Notes: a model not told the origin generated them from the letters alone. 64,000 nt of DNA from Arenicola marina (GCA_964019135.1 OZ025249.1:38971247-39035246); one strand, 5' to 3'; counted from the stretch's first letter, positions 33,575 to 47,400 are shown. Numbers and translations are program-made.

Positions 33575-34596
33575 GTATGGGTAAACCACGAAACGGATTC
33601 CGTTTCGCGAAACGGAGCGAAATGGAGCATCAATAGGCGAAACGGAGTGATTGGGTGGCCGTATTGGCGGTAATGGTATTGTGACGTTATAAACTAAGAA
33701 CTATTACATGTTATGCAGCAAGGTATATCCATTAGGGAAGGGGAAACTGCAACATTTTGGAGCTGTAACGTTTTTCACCCACCGCGGACCCAGCCGCCAT
33801 ATTGTGTGTTGATAAAACGAAATCTGCAGTCTCATATCTAAAGCCTTCACAAGTAACAAACTAATAGCACTCTTGATAATGTTAATTGATGTTCAAAGAG
33901 ATGTTTCATTATATTCGCTGCCGTGGGAGGGTTCTGCCGATCGCATGGCTATAGCGAACCGTTCCATTATTTTCGCTGCCGTCGGAGGGTTTGGCCGATT
34001 GCATGGCTATAGCGAACCGTTTCATTATTTTCGCTGTCGTGGGAGGGTTTGGCCGATCGCATGGCTATAGCGAACCGTTTCATTATTTTCGCTGCCGTGG
34101 GAGGGTTTTGCCAATCGCATGGCTATAGCAAACCGTTTCATTATTTTCGCTGCCGTGAGAGGGTTTGTCCGATCGCATGGCTATAGCCATTCTATTCCGT
34201 GGGAATGTGCAGAGGGCTTCATAAATAATACAATAATTTCACTAAGAACGTGTTTGCTTGGATTTAGCAACGCCAGCTGGCGCCACTGCAGACTACAGAT
34301 AATTTTCGTTAACAATCACTCCGTTTCGCTAGATGGCGCCACTGCAGATTTCGTTTTATCAACACACAATATGGCAGCTGGGTCCGCGGTGGGTGAAAAA
34401 CGTTACAGCTCCAAAATGTTGCGGTTTCCCCTTCCCTAATGGATATACCTTGCTGCATAACATGTAATAATTCTTAGTTTATAACGTCACAATACCATTA
34501 CCGCCAATACGGCCACCCAGTCACTCTGTTTAGCCTATTGATGCTCTGTTTCGCTCCGTTTCGCGAAACAGAGTCCGTTTCGTGGTTTACCCGTAC
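33575..34596. mobile_element. 1.0 kb foldback element with long inverted repeats
   Basis: The left arm (~33575-33828) and right arm (~34345-34596) are inverted copies about 250 bp long. Ends: GTATGGGTAAACCACGAAAC and the reverse complement of GTTTCGTGGTTTACCCGTAC, one mismatch. CCTGTGAATGCG flanks both sides (33563-33574, 34597-34608), a 12 bp target duplication. The centre holds a ~58 bp tandem repeat. There is no transposase ORF, so it is non-autonomous. Confidence 0.9.
33903..34192 (+). repeat. 58 bp tandem repeat inside the foldback element
   Basis: Five units contain TTTCATTATTTTCGCTGCCG, GAGGGTTT and GATCGCATGGCTATAGCGAA. The array fills the loop between the element's arms. Confidence 0.85.
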
Positions 34597-34608
34597 CCTG
34601 TGAATGCG

Positions 34609-35895
34609 ACTTGGTTCCTCCTCTCCGTTAGTATATGACTTTCAGCTAGAGGGCCTTGTCAGTCACTCACTTAGAACTTAAGGACAACAGCAGCGCCCTC
34701 TGTGTCACAGGTAATTGACTGTTACAAAGTTTGGGACCCAGGCTACAAATGGTGGTGGGATCCGCCAGGGGGCACTGCATACGCATGGCGGTTAATTGGT
34801 AGGGAAAAGTCACATGCTCCACCATTTGTTCTTGAAGATATGACTGCAACAATCTATTGTTGATACACTTTCTTGATGTCAGAAGATAGAACAAGGTATA
34901 TAGAATATGTAAGCACTATTATTATACGCGCCCGTATTATAATAAAAGCTACAGTCGATTCCCTACCAACGTCGAAGGATTTTAACATTGTCACCGTTGT
35001 GCCCTTAGAGAAGCGAGCTTGCCTGGGGGCACTTGCGCCAACAGTGGTCCCTACACTATCATGATTATATATGGTTCCTGTCTATTATATGACTCCATCT
35101 GTTATCTGGTCTTAACTCGTTGCATGGCGGCGCATTGTGGCAGTCAATCCAATTGACTATGAACAAGCAATACATTGTGCTAATCTGACTGATTATTGAT
35201 GAGCAGACGTCTAAGAGCGAGTGAGAAAGTGTTTGTGACTTAAGATTACCCAAGATAGATTGAAGAAAGGGGTAAAAAAGTACTTCCTCTCATGAAAAAT
35301 ATATATCTCTACAAGGATGATGGAGGGAGGGTGTGAAAGACCTAAACTGGGGGTATCTGACAATTGATATATTAATTATTCTGGTGAGGCATATGTTAAA
35401 AGTAGTGGCAGCAGGGAATCTAGTCACAGGTTAGTCATCAATTAGGGTAGCAGAGGATAGGAGTCTTAAGAATGTCTATCACTGTTACCCTAATATGTGA
35501 TACACCTAACAGCAACATATACACACCTGCAATAATTAATCAGGAATGTTACTTTTAATTGATCATCATAGCATGGTCAAACTGAACAAATTGAAACTAG
35601 ATTGGTAAAGGTTGTAAAGTCACAATACTTAGCTTGTGAACTGTATAATCAAAGTTCTAATATATGCTTTCTTGTGTGACAGATGTGTAACTTTAAGGCC
35701 TACTACTTACAATTTCATGATGTCTGCTTGAGATGCACAAGCAAGCAAGGTAATTGTAAACTTTATGTACAATACATTGTATTTTTCCATTTTCAGATTT
35801 TTGATCAAAACAACGGAACTATTACAGATCTAACGGAAAACAGGTTCTTTGTGCATATAATTGTTTGATTGACAAGCACCTTCCTATAGCTTACA
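34609..35895. other. Intergenic, upstream of mucolipin
   Basis: This is AT-rich sequence without a recognisable gene. CCATTTTCAG at ~35795, followed by an AACAG/GTTC boundary near 35840, could mark a non-coding 5' UTR exon of the mucolipin gene, but this is weak. Confidence 0.4.
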
Positions 35896-38800
35896 ATGGA
35901 TGATGTCAGCACTGCAAGTTTATCAAACATCAACGAGGAACGTCAGTGTCCTGAAGATTGCCTCAGACGCAACCTCAAGTTCTTTTTCTTAAACCCATGT
36001 GCAAAGTTCAAGGCCAAGGGAAGGTTTCCATGGAAACTAGTGCTGCAGCTAGTCAAGATTATCTTGGTGACAGTTCAGGTAAGATAAGTATCATGGACCC
36101 TGCTAGCTAGCTAGTCTATAATTTTACTCATCTTCATTCATTTTCAGCTTATCTAAATTACTGGTATCATTACACTGATATTATAGCTAAGGTTTTATAG
36201 ATAACTGCATTTCCTATATTGAAACTTTATTGCCTTTAATTTTTTTACTCTTTAAGATTGTTTACTATCTATTAAGGTAAAGTTTTATTTATATTTTTAT
36301 ATTTACAATACATGTTTATGTACATGTACAGGTAATAAATACATATGTACCATATAGTGTATTTACTGTAATATACTTTGGTAATTCTTCTGCATTAGGG
36401 TGACCTATTATTTCAATGTAGCTCACAGGCCTCATGCTTACCATTTACTACAATAATCGATGTTGTGGGCTCTAGCATGAAAAATGGACCTATATTTTCC
36501 TTTGCTTATCTTTTCCAGTTGGCAATGTTTGGGTTTACCCGATCAGCTCATGTGGAATTTCTTGAAAAGAGCAACGTTGCCTTCAGTCACTTGTTGCTAA
36601 AAGACTGGACATCTGCCTATGAGACGATGCCCTACCCACCGGCATCAGGCGCCTTCGCTGTGTACACTATACCAGACTTTTATGACAGTGTTAATTATGC
36701 CATGCGAAAGGTAATAATGACGGTTAAAAGTTAGATTTAGAGGAACATTCTGTTCAGATGGGCAGGGACTGCCATAGCACAGTTATCAATGAGCCGGGCG
36801 TTTCAAGATAATTTCGTCTGTTTCTATGGCCAAAACCAATGATTTACAAATGAATTTTTAATTGTATCTATGGTATGTTGCTATTATAGGCATATTTTGA
36901 TATCGGGGTAGCTGTCATTGTCTGTATGAAGAGAAGATGCATAAGAAATTATGGTGTGGTAACAACTCACAAGTAACAAGTAATAATCTGTGCTAACAAG
37001 AACATAATAATCAGTAATTACCGGTAGTTTATTGTCACAAAAACAGAACAAAAATTACATTCATTTAGTACATTTTGCAAGACATTTATCGTGACAAGAG
37101 CAGAAGCCAAAGGCTCATTCGTTTTATTAGTTAAGGTGATTTGAGCTGAAAACTCTATGCAAGGAAGCTAACAAAGAAAGAAACGCGATAAAAGAACAAG
37201 TCAAATAAACAAGCCATTGAATGTTATATAACGTCTGTCACATCTAGCCACAGTAAAGGATAATACATTTTTAATATGACACGTGTGGATTCCCTGGCTC
37301 CCTCAGTACAATGAGACCGAGAAGGACGCCATTGGGACGTACGCCTTTACGCGCGTCAACGGCACGCAAGTCCCGATGAGGATGTGCAAGAAACACTTCC
37401 GCGTCGGCAAGATTTCAGCCCACAACCAGACGTACAAGTTTGATGCCGCACAGGTCACAGGTAGGTGTGCTTCTCGTGTTGAGTGCACATGTGATATCTC
37501 TCTGCCCGGCTCTCCGTGGACCCCTCCAAGGACCTACCCTTGTATACGGAGGTCAAGGGTCATGAACTGACCCGGAAAGTTTTGGTGGCTCGGACGCGAA
37601 CCACCGACCTCTCGCTTTCCAGGACGTACGGAGCGAAACGTCAGACGCGATGCGCCAAAGGGATAATCTCGTTGGCGCCATATTGGTGCCATATTGGCAC
37701 CATTAGCATCTGTTATATTGATTGAATTCAAACCAATTTAAGTTCTTTGTGCATCAATGGGACTTGACAGACCAGCATTTTATTCGATTTGTTTGTGCCA
37801 CAGGGCGGATTCACAGTTTGGAGAATTGTGGATTCGTGGATCAATACAGTAAAATGGCTGGCATGAAAGGCAAAAACAGCTTAAATTCATTCAAGGTGGA
37901 GTTACATCATTGTTATTTAACTTCCCAAATTGAAATGTCTTGAATATCTCACAACCATTTCGCATCAGAGTAACACGGGCGTGCTTATGTTTTGTAGAGT
38001 GCTTCAATTTATATCCTGTTGTGGAGTTTGACAAGGACACGAAGCAAGAAAAGGAAACATTTGACATTAAACAATATCTTACAGACATCAATGAGACCAT
38101 CAATTTTGACAGGTTAGTGTGTCCTTATTTACATGTTCTAATCAATAATAATCGTGTACGTTATCGACGATGCTGATTCACCATTTAGCTGTGATAATAG
38201 TGTGACCGGGGCTTCGGTGGCGCCATCTAGTCACCGTCATCGAAGCCGCGATCCCTAGCGATTGTAAGTAATTCAGAAAGGCGCGAGAGGCAGGCTCGGC
38301 ATCCACTCACAAATTAACAAACGTTAAGAACGGTCTGGCTAATACAAGGCTGCCATGTCTTAGGGAGTTCCAGGTTTTTTTGTACGCTTGCCTCACCGAG
38401 CCAATGACAAACGTGACGGATCTTTGTATGAATTAAAACATCAAAGGAACCTGGATCGTCGTTGTTTATTGGGCGAAAACCTTTACAACGGTAAAATCGT
38501 ATTTTATTGTCAATGTTTAGTGAGAGCAGTATTAACGTCTATATGTTTGTGATGGGCGTCTGATATATATTTTTCAGATTGATAACACTAACACTACACG
38601 TATCCCTGAAAACTATTCATCTGAAGTATCTTTCACAACTAGACACACCTGACTGCTTTCTCTTCAACATAACCGTAAGTATCTTGTTTAATTAATGTTT
38701 CTTTCCTTAGTTTCATATAAAAATATCTTTTTAGTTTTTTGGCCACGGTTTCGGGTTCGTGTGGCTGAGTCAAGATGTGGGTGACGCCACAGCCTTATTG

Positions 38801-41800
38801 AGTGAAGTGTCTCAGCGAACGAGGGATGTTTTGTGGCAGCAATGGCATTCAGACGCCTGTAACAACGCTAAATTGTCCGCGGAGTACTGTCATTTCTAAG
38901 CACTTTTGAATCCTGAACGTTATCTTACTGTATATCAAGTGCTCGGTTGAGAAAAGCTTCTAGCAGGTTCAGGTGTGGCAATCACGAAGAGAAAGGTCGC
39001 CACCTATATATCCCATTTGAACAGCGGCTATGCAGATACTGCCCAGGGTTTGCATTTGACGAATCCCAATTACATTTGCTTTTTCGATGTAAATAGTACT
39101 CCGACCTGCGAAGGAAAATGCTTGGAGCAAGATATATTGACAAATCAATGACTGAAGCTTTTATTGATGTAATGAATAGTTCCGACGAAACGACATTGTA
39201 TAACCTGTGTAAATACATTACCACTGCCTTTAAAGGGAGGAGACAACAGAGCTGTTTCTCCCAATAGCGTATTGTCATCTGTCTGCTGTATTTGTATGTC
39301 GGTTATTATTTGTACCATGACTAGAGGCCAGCTTAAGTACGACCAAAATTAACTTCTTCTTCTTCAAACTTTTTTATATAAAAACCTCGAAAGATCTCAA
39401 CCTAGCTGTTGGTAACTGCCGCAATGTACCTGATGCTTATTTGTACCAATAGCATTTACCATACTAGCAAGAGAGAGAGCAGCCGCTCTGGTTTATCTAT
39501 TACTTTATGTTCGTTGATTTCTTATAGATCACATACGACATTTCTGCTCATAGCGGGCAAATGAAAATCTCGTTGACGTCTGACGAGACTGCGCTTCCTT
39601 GTCACGGTCACGTGTTCTACGACAGTAAGTTGTTCTAATAATTTATACGGGCGTGTTTTCGTGCAACTGGGCGTGGTATAAAGAGATCGGATGAAAAAGT
39701 GCTGCTCAGTTGGTGTGGTTTGATTGGATGTTTTAATCTGAAAGGTCATCAAGTGTTGACGAAAAAGTGCAAGGGTAGAACGCTACACTCTGTTCTTTTC
39801 CGAAAGAAACAGGGACTTACAAGAAGCTATGGCATCACAAGAGAATATCTTTGTCTGACAGAGCATAGTCGTAAATTATATCATTTCTTGCAAAGACTTT
39901 TGTACGCAAAAACGTGTTACTACCGGTACCTTAATATTGTGAGTTTGTTTGCTGTGTCATATTTAAGTTATACTATTTAAAGCATACAATGTGTCTTTAT
40001 CACTCAATGCCAACATGACTTGAAGCGGATTTAATTATTGTTTTTTTTTCTTTGCAGATGACGAGAAAGCAATAATCATCCTGATGTCGTTTTTCGATGC
40101 CCTGGTGATTATCGTCAGTGTCATGTCCCTGGGGCTGTGTGCGCGCTCCATCTTCCGGGCCCAGCGTCTCCGGCGGGTGAGTTGAGAAGTCAAGGGTAAA
40201 ACACGACGTATGTCGGCAAAGGCGTTAACACAGTCTAAAATGCAGAGACGAAATGCACTGTAGATATTTATACCGCCTTTCTGCCCATGAAGGATAATTT
40301 GAGACCGAGAAACCTCCAGGGTATTAAATAGGATTCGTTGAAACTTATATATCCATATGGAGATGCCAGAGAGTTCGTAGCCACTACCAGTTGATCTGCA
40401 GCTAAGCCTGATTGTCCAAAAAATTATGGGGAGGGGATAAATTCTGGCAGAAAAACCCTGATTACAATAACAATTTACATCTGTTATGTGTGTCATTCCA
40501 CGATGACTCGTCTCATTATTTCCTTGATTCAGTTTAGTCAATAAGCGCACAAACATATAAATAATATATAAAACACCCAATTCAGTCAAATAATTTCTTT
40601 GCACATTGTGGTGGATCATATAGATTTGTTTCTGTAGTATACACCTCGAAGTGTACATGCGTGTATCGCTTCAGTTCACTGTGGAATTCTTCCGCGACCG
40701 TTACGGCACGAAGCTGGACCAATCTGACCAGCTGGAGTTCCTCAACATGTGGTACGTCCTCATCATCCTCAATGACTTCCTGACCGTCACCGGATCCATC
40801 TTCAAGATCGGCATCGAGAACAAGGCGAGTACCGCTACCAATAACGGCAACCTATATCGGGGATTTTAAAGATTTAAAGTAAATCATTAAGCTAGATATG
40901 ATTAGGTAGGTTACACTTGATATTATTCGTGTAAAGTGAGTACGGTGTATGCATATTATGATTCTGCTTACTGCTATAATAACATTGATACTATTATAAT
41001 ATGAACTATATATACATATATTATATTGTGTGATATGTAATAACATATGATCAGGTAAAATACACTATTATATACTGTATAATATATACCGGTACCTACT
41101 ATTATATGCTATGTACGTGTATCGTACTTTCCTCGAGCGAGTGCATTGTCTTCCCATGATAATTATATTAATCAACATTAGCGGCTATGGGGCTATCGGA
41201 AAATACACTGCTTTCTTAGAGGCTGCCGCTGATACCTTGGGTTGCATATAAGTTGAAAAACAGCTAATTTTATTTTAAAAGGAATACGTGGCCACGATTT
41301 AGGCCATAAGACAAGCAGACATTACATTATCCCTGCTTACTCTATTTGTAGCGCTTCAAACCCCAACACTTAACATAATTACATCTATATGACTTACTGT
41401 TTTCATTTCAGGTCAGTACCAACTACGAGATCTGCGGCGTCCTCCTGGGCACCGGCAACCTGCTGGTCTGGTTCGGCGTCCTACGCTACCTGGGATTCTT
41501 CAGGAAATACAATGCAAGTACACGTAGCTTCACCAAGCTCCATCTTTCTCCGGGCAGATCAGTTGGTCCTGGGTTCGAATACCGGGCCCGGGCACCTGAT
41601 CTAGGGCATGTTTTATTCATTCATCGTTCCAGGAGGTCCCTTGGACTAGTTTAGATGTTGTGTGCCATAAAGAGACTTAAAACACCACTTCAGTTCATTT
41701 TATGTTACCCCGGATTATATTTTTAGATTTGCAATATGTCGGCATATGTTTAAAAAAAATGCTGAATAATATTCAATAACATGCAAGGTGGGTGGGGGTG

Positions 41801-44417
41801 ATATGCATTTATGCCGCAGAAACCTCATGAATTAGTGGTAAAATCTGGTTGAGAAATCACCCACGCGTGCAAAAATACAAAACGCAGCCTGACAACCTCT
41901 TAATTGCTTGACCAGCAGATGGCAGCATTGTACTATAACATATGCAGAATTCGGCAACGATATGAAGAGTAGCGAATATCCCCCATTAGACACAAAACTC
42001 AAGTGCACTGAAATATATATAATAGTAAACGTATATTTGTTTTTCAGATTCTGATCTTGACGATGAAGAGATCCGCGCCAAACATTTTCCGGTTTTTAGT
42101 GTGCGCCGGTGTCTTCTACTTTGGCTTCACTATCTGTGGCTGGGTTGTCCTGGGGCCATATCATATCAAGGTAGGAGCATGATGCCCTGAAATTCAGCCT
42201 AAAACTGGAGTTTTTGGAAACTCATGTACCGGTATTTTTATGAGGCCCACCTTACAAGCTGGATCTCGGCTGGCTGTAGTTCTTTTTCGCACTTTATTGA
42301 AGGGGTAATTTGTCTCATTGTTTATATATTTGTTGCTTTCCATTTCTTCTTCTGTTCGATTATTAAGGTAATGCAGGTAACAATTTCAATAATTTGTAAA
42401 TAAATGATGAAACGTACAACTTCATGATTAAGCAAGAGGTTACAGGCCTATCACAGCGAGATATGTGTACTAAGGTACCTATCATGTCAGACATGGTAGT
42501 TATGAGTGACCTTGGGCGTTGACTATATAGTCCATGGTCGTTCTTGTGCGCATGTCTGGTACATGTTGTGAAAAATAATCTGTGTTAGAACGGCGCGTAA
42601 CGCTTACACTATATGACAAATCACTGTGGAGGTCACCAGTGAGGGGTGTGTGATAAAACAAGCATCCCGACTCTAGGACCAGTATGATCGACCTCGGTTC
42701 AGTTAAACCACCCTAAATCACTGCATCCAACATGGCGCTCATCCGCTGCGCAACCCATAGAGACCCGAACAACACGTGCTCTGTTCGGAGTATGGTACCA
42801 GAAACGCGTCAAAGTGGCTAAACCATGGTGTGTTTGGCGAGTTGCAGTTGTTATAATCACGTGGATCGATAGTTCGAGCCCCGCTGTGGCCATGTCTGTG
42901 TGGTCGCAGGATAAAGATCTCATGTCCTTCTTCGCAAAGAGTAGGGGGTTACCCCCGGGGACATGGCTCCGATCTTCCGTTCCTTCTCCCATTGACGCGA
43001 TATGACCAAAAGCGGTTATAGCGGGCTGAATATTAAACCAATCAGATATCCATGTAGCCTCTGTTAACCGCCCACCCGCTCTCCTCCCTTCTCCCTCCTC
43101 CCCCCAGTTCCGGTATATCAGTACGGCCTCCGAATGCCTCTTCTCGCTTGTGAACGGCGACGACATGTTTACGACGTTCGCCGCCATCACGCAGACCAAC
43201 AGCTACGTCTGGTGGTACAGCCGCGTCTACCTCTACACCTTCATCAGCCTCTTCATCTACGTCGTCCTCAGCGTCTTCATCTCCGTCATCATGGACACCT
43301 ACGAGACCATCAAGGTATGGAGAGGGGGGTGGGCAGCCGGTGGTTGGGGGGGGGGGCAGAAGGGGTGGGGTGAGCGGCGGGTGGATGGAAGATGCTTCAT
43401 TGCCGTCATCATGGACAACTACGAGACCATCAAGTTATGGATACATAGGTTGGGGTTGGACAGAAGGGGTGGGGGTGGGCAGAAGGGGTGGGGTCAGCGG
43501 CGGAGGGAATGGCAGAGGGGGTGGGGGGGGTCGTGGAAGATGCATCATCTTCGTCATCATGGACACCTACGAGACCATCAAGGTATGGAGACTTAGGGTG
43601 GGGGTGAGGGCAATGGGGAAGGGTATCAAGGTAGAGACAGGGCGGGGTCTAGGGCGACGAGAGGTGGGTGAGGGCAAGGGAAGGGAGGGGAGCTGGATGG
43701 AGTAATATATCTTATCTGTCTGAAAGTAGTTTCATATAGGATAAGAAATTCATGAATTAGCATTCTGGGAAGGTTGAATGTGGATTTCCCTCCCAATTGA
43801 GTGTTAATGAACTTTTATCTCTAAATACAACTCGTAAGACCTTAGTGTATCTCTGCACAAGATATTATCAGTTTTCCCTTTTATGAATACACACTTCTCT
43901 TACCCCCCCCCCCCGGCCCTGTCGTTGCCGTGGCTACCAGTCCTATTACACGAGCGGCTTCCCGAGGACCGTGCTGGAGCAGTTCATAGACCAATGTACG
44001 GACGAGCCTCACACGCTCTTCCAACGCGACCACGACAGTAACTGCTGCGACCTGGGTTCCTGTTGTCTGTGTACCTGCTTCACCGCCGGCTTCTGGAAGC
44101 GTCAGCCGAGGTAACGCTATTTACTAGTAGTCTAGTTACGTAACGTTTACAGTATTAATAAGGTAGAATATACAGTATGCGTAAGCTAACATTTATAGTA
44201 TTCGTAAGGTAACGTTTGCAGTATTCTTAAAGTAACGCTTAATAGGATTAGAACAATAACTATTACACAAAATGGTACAACAAATGAATGCAAGATGTTT
44301 AAGTCTGGTTCATGAAAACAAAAAAATATTCGGCATATCTGTCATCTTATCTGCACTGTTCGTTTCAGGTCGAACCCAACTGACGAGCCGAACGAGTACA
44401 CAAGTCTCATCTCCTGA
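35896..44417 (+). CDS. MCOLN: Mucolipin (TRPML) endolysosomal cation channel, complete, 13 exons
   Basis: TRPML channels release Ca2+ and other cations from late endosomes and lysosomes. Exons: 35896-36078, 36519-36710, 37307-37460, 37998-38112, 38578-38674, 39528-39624, 40058-40176, 40675-40824, 41412-41513, 42048-42170, 43108-43314, 43941-44110, 44369-44417 (TGA). All phases agree: 585 codons, against ~580 in human TRPML1. The start MDDVS opens the only frame leading into [20 protein letters not shown], the conserved basic N-terminus. TM1 is ~48-68, followed by the lumenal domain to ~280. TM2 ~284-305, TM3 ~341-362, TM4 ~377-397, TM5 ~417-438, selectivity filter NGDDMF 460-465 and TM6 ~484-506 follow. 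A cytosolic Cys cluster lies at 548-558 ([12 protein letters not shown]). The tail EYTSLI (579-584) is an acidic dileucine lysosomal-sorting motif, as in the mammalian protein. Introns after 40824 and 41513 start with GC, not GT. It lies head-to-tail with ECM29, 5.4 kb downstream. Confidence 0.95.
38966..39270 (+). pseudogene. Non-LTR retrotransposon ORF C-terminal remnant
   Basis: In one frame the sequence reads [41 protein letters not shown] stop at 39094-39096, [10 protein letters not shown], then a TAG after QQSCFSQ. The C-x2-C...H-x4-C knuckle with following Y-x3-R resembles the C-terminus of LINE reverse transcriptase ORFs. It is broken and lacks the RT domain. It lies in a mucolipin intron. 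Confidence 0.65.
41547..41690 (+). mobile_element. SINE-B, 5'-truncated
   Basis: It begins within the tRNA-like head (GCAGATCAGTTGGTCCTGGG), with the B box GGGTTCGAATACC, GGCACCTGATCTAGGGCATG and AGGAGGTCCCTTGGACTAGT following. It starts 33 bp after a GC donor in a mucolipin intron. Confidence 0.8.
42858..43046 (+). mobile_element. SINE-A, 5'-truncated
   Basis: The copy starts at CACGTGGATCGATAGTTCGA and runs through the body to a diverged tail (GAATATTAAACCAATCAG). It ends about 60 bp upstream of the mucolipin pore-exon acceptor. Confidence 0.85.
43395..43582 (+). repeat. Two extra copies of the mucolipin pore-exon 3' end
   Basis: The last ~35 bp of the exon 43108-43314 (CGTCATCATGGACACCTACG AGACCATCAAG) recur ending at 43434, where the donor is mutated (CAAG/TTATGG), and ending at 43582, where the donor is intact (CAAG/GTATGG). 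G-rich spacers separate them. Neither copy has an obvious acceptor. Confidence 0.85.
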
Positions 44418-47400
44418 TCTGCCCCAGCCTGGCGAACACCGGCCCTCATAGTGCTCCCCTCTCTCTCATAACTCCTGCAGATATCACGCTTCCCTTATGG
44501 TGGGATGAGATTGAACCTCTTGTCGCCTAGCAACGCCACAGTGTCAGTGCGTCATGCTGACGTTACGCCTCAGGCCAGTACCAATGACGCCAGTGGTCGC
44601 GACACCACCGATGAGTTGCGCCTGATGTTCGGTGTTTAGTTTGAAATTGTACGTCTGGTATAGAAGATATATATTTTTAATATTCGCTTTGCCGAGTTTG
44701 ATTTGATCTTTTATAATATCTAGTTTCATGGACGATTTATTCCTACGATATGTTTTTATTGCTGAACGGCCGGTGCTACAAATGTTTGCGTATTCATTTT
44801 AGGACATTTTAGGAGATTTTAAGGAGTGCAAGTCTAATTAGATTTTTATCGTGGTAATGGCTATAACATCAAAATTGTTTGTCTACTATTGCGTTTATTG
44901 AGTAGTTAAACGTAATCAGTTGTATAATTATGTAGTATCAAATATTTAAATATGTTGGTAAAGCTGATTTAATTATGCAATGTCAATCACAATGATATAA
45001 ATCACCTTAGATACCCATCGAGGTGATTATTGTCTTGCTACAGTGAGGCGTTTTATCTCAACCTTTGCATGTCTCTTGGCGTTTCCGCCAAATATTTCTG
45101 CTCGCAATCTATAGGTTACGGTTTTAAGGCTTTTTGTCACGCAATGAATTGCTTGATATTTCTGCTCGCAATTTATAGGTTACGGTTTTAAGGCTTTTTG
45201 TCACGCAATGAATTGCATCTCAACTTGCGTTGACCAATGTGATTATTCGTTTACAGGTGAATGTTTTATCTTTATCTCATGTGTTGCCATCAGTTCAATT
45301 CTTATTTGCCAGTGTGATTAGTTTCTGCGAGGGTGGATAGCCTTGTAGTGACATCACTGGCGAGGCACCATAGCGGCTATGGTGCACGTGAAGCATTTTA
45401 GCTTAACCCGATATTTTTATTATTCAATCAGTTTTACCATTATCCACCGACAATAATTTTTCACATGTGAACATTATAAGTACAAGATTCGATTTTAAAA
45501 AAGTTATTTTCAGAATCTGAATTGTATCTCACGCGTCATATATTTGTGATGTGATATTTTCTGCAAGATAATTCTTTTAGTGTCAAACGTTAATCGTTTT
45601 ACAGTTACCGTTATTGCTGTAATTATTATTTGCAAGTAAAATATTTTAATTTAACGCTTGTAGAGTCTTTAATGAAATATACCCTCTACCCCAGTTTAAC
45701 CAAATGGGTGGAAGATCTGAAAAATATGAAATGAAATCATTCTGTACGAAAGTGCCATTTGATGCTTCCACGCTATCTTAGTCATTTGGCTTGCATATAC
45801 GTTGCACAATCATTTGGGTCAAACGGGTTTCATTTTTAATGTTCAGTTACCAAAAAAAACAAAATCTATATACAAATGAAAGTGACATTTGACTTTTACT
45901 CGTGTCTTAACAACTATAACCACTATACCGGAAGAATAACAACAGATATATCGTTTTATATCAGCAAGTGCATGGCTTGTGGTATGGGATTTTTTTTACG
46001 GTACTTGCATAATAATACAAGCATAGTTGCCTCGATTTTATACGGATTACGATCCGGTGAAATGGAACCTTAAATTTTATGATATGCAGCGCTATTTGTA
46101 GTCTTGCCACAGTATGAATTACTGGGTATGCTTTGCTTATTTGTTTTGTTTATGTTTTTGAAAGCAGAGACATGAAACTTTAAATAAAAAATAGCACTAG
46201 ACGATCAATTGCTATGTAATGTCATATCACCATTGTCACGACGTGAACAAAAAAGGTCTCAATGCTCATTAATAATAACAATATTTAATATGACATAATA
46301 TTGGCAATGTATACCTTAGATACAATGGGGTGTTATATTTGCACGGTTTAGCATGGTTTGGGAAAAAGTCATAGTCACTCTCCTGACTGCTTCTGGGCAG
46401 CAGTGATGTGTCCGGGTGGATCACAGACTCCAGTTATGCCGACGCCGACCGGAAACAGGAAAACTGCTGTCGACCTTCTAGATGGCTGTTGGTGGACTGT
46501 CGCGGCACTGTCATCATCGACGAACGGAGATACCACCCCACTACAAAGGGGCGTCTCCAGGCGGCGCGGTGATAGAGTCCACTGGTGATAGCGCTACCAC
46601 GATCTGGAATGCCCACAGGAAACGGCAGCGTCCAGAAGCTACAAGGACGTAGCAGCCTAGCGCCCTAAACTCCGAAGCGCTCGTAGGGATCGTCTTGACG
46701 ACATCGGATGTTCTGTCGTCGCCTGTCCTGAGGTAGTCTGTCCACTCCGATGTGGATGCAGTACTTATACCGATGGCCACTCCCATGATAAACGCACCAT
46801 CGACCGCACTGAGCTAATCAATAGCGGCTGCTGAGCATATGGCCACTCCCAGAACGATCTCACCATCGACCGATTTGAGCTCAACTCAACTCAACAGTCA
46901 CTGCTGAGTTTAAGAAACTGACATTACAAATGGAGTAAACTGGTAATCAAGTTTATGACAACCATATCTAATATTGTTTTGTTTCCTTTATTTTACCTCT
47001 GGGGTTTCGATAGTTTAATGGTTACTTCCATTCATTGGCATAGGGAGATGGATCTATCAGTGTTATGATGCTACACCATACGTTTAGTGGACAAGGGTTG
47101 GTGACTTGGGGAACGAAGTTCTACCACTTCACCGTTTCATTTTTTTTTTTTTTGTAAAGGGTTGGTGGTGACTCAGATAATTTGAAGAGTGCATCATATG
47201 AAAAAAATTTCACAAATATGTACATTTAAAGGAATTTGTTTGAGGTACTTACTAGTAAGAAGCAGGTTCGAGTTCTGCAGGATTTCGTCATTCGTTAGAT
47301 GTATAAAAAGAAAGTGAGTTGCCCTGCCAAATTCCGAGAATCTTTTTCTGTCACGCGAAAAGTTGTTTGTAAATTGTGAGCCGATAAGGCATTCTATGTT

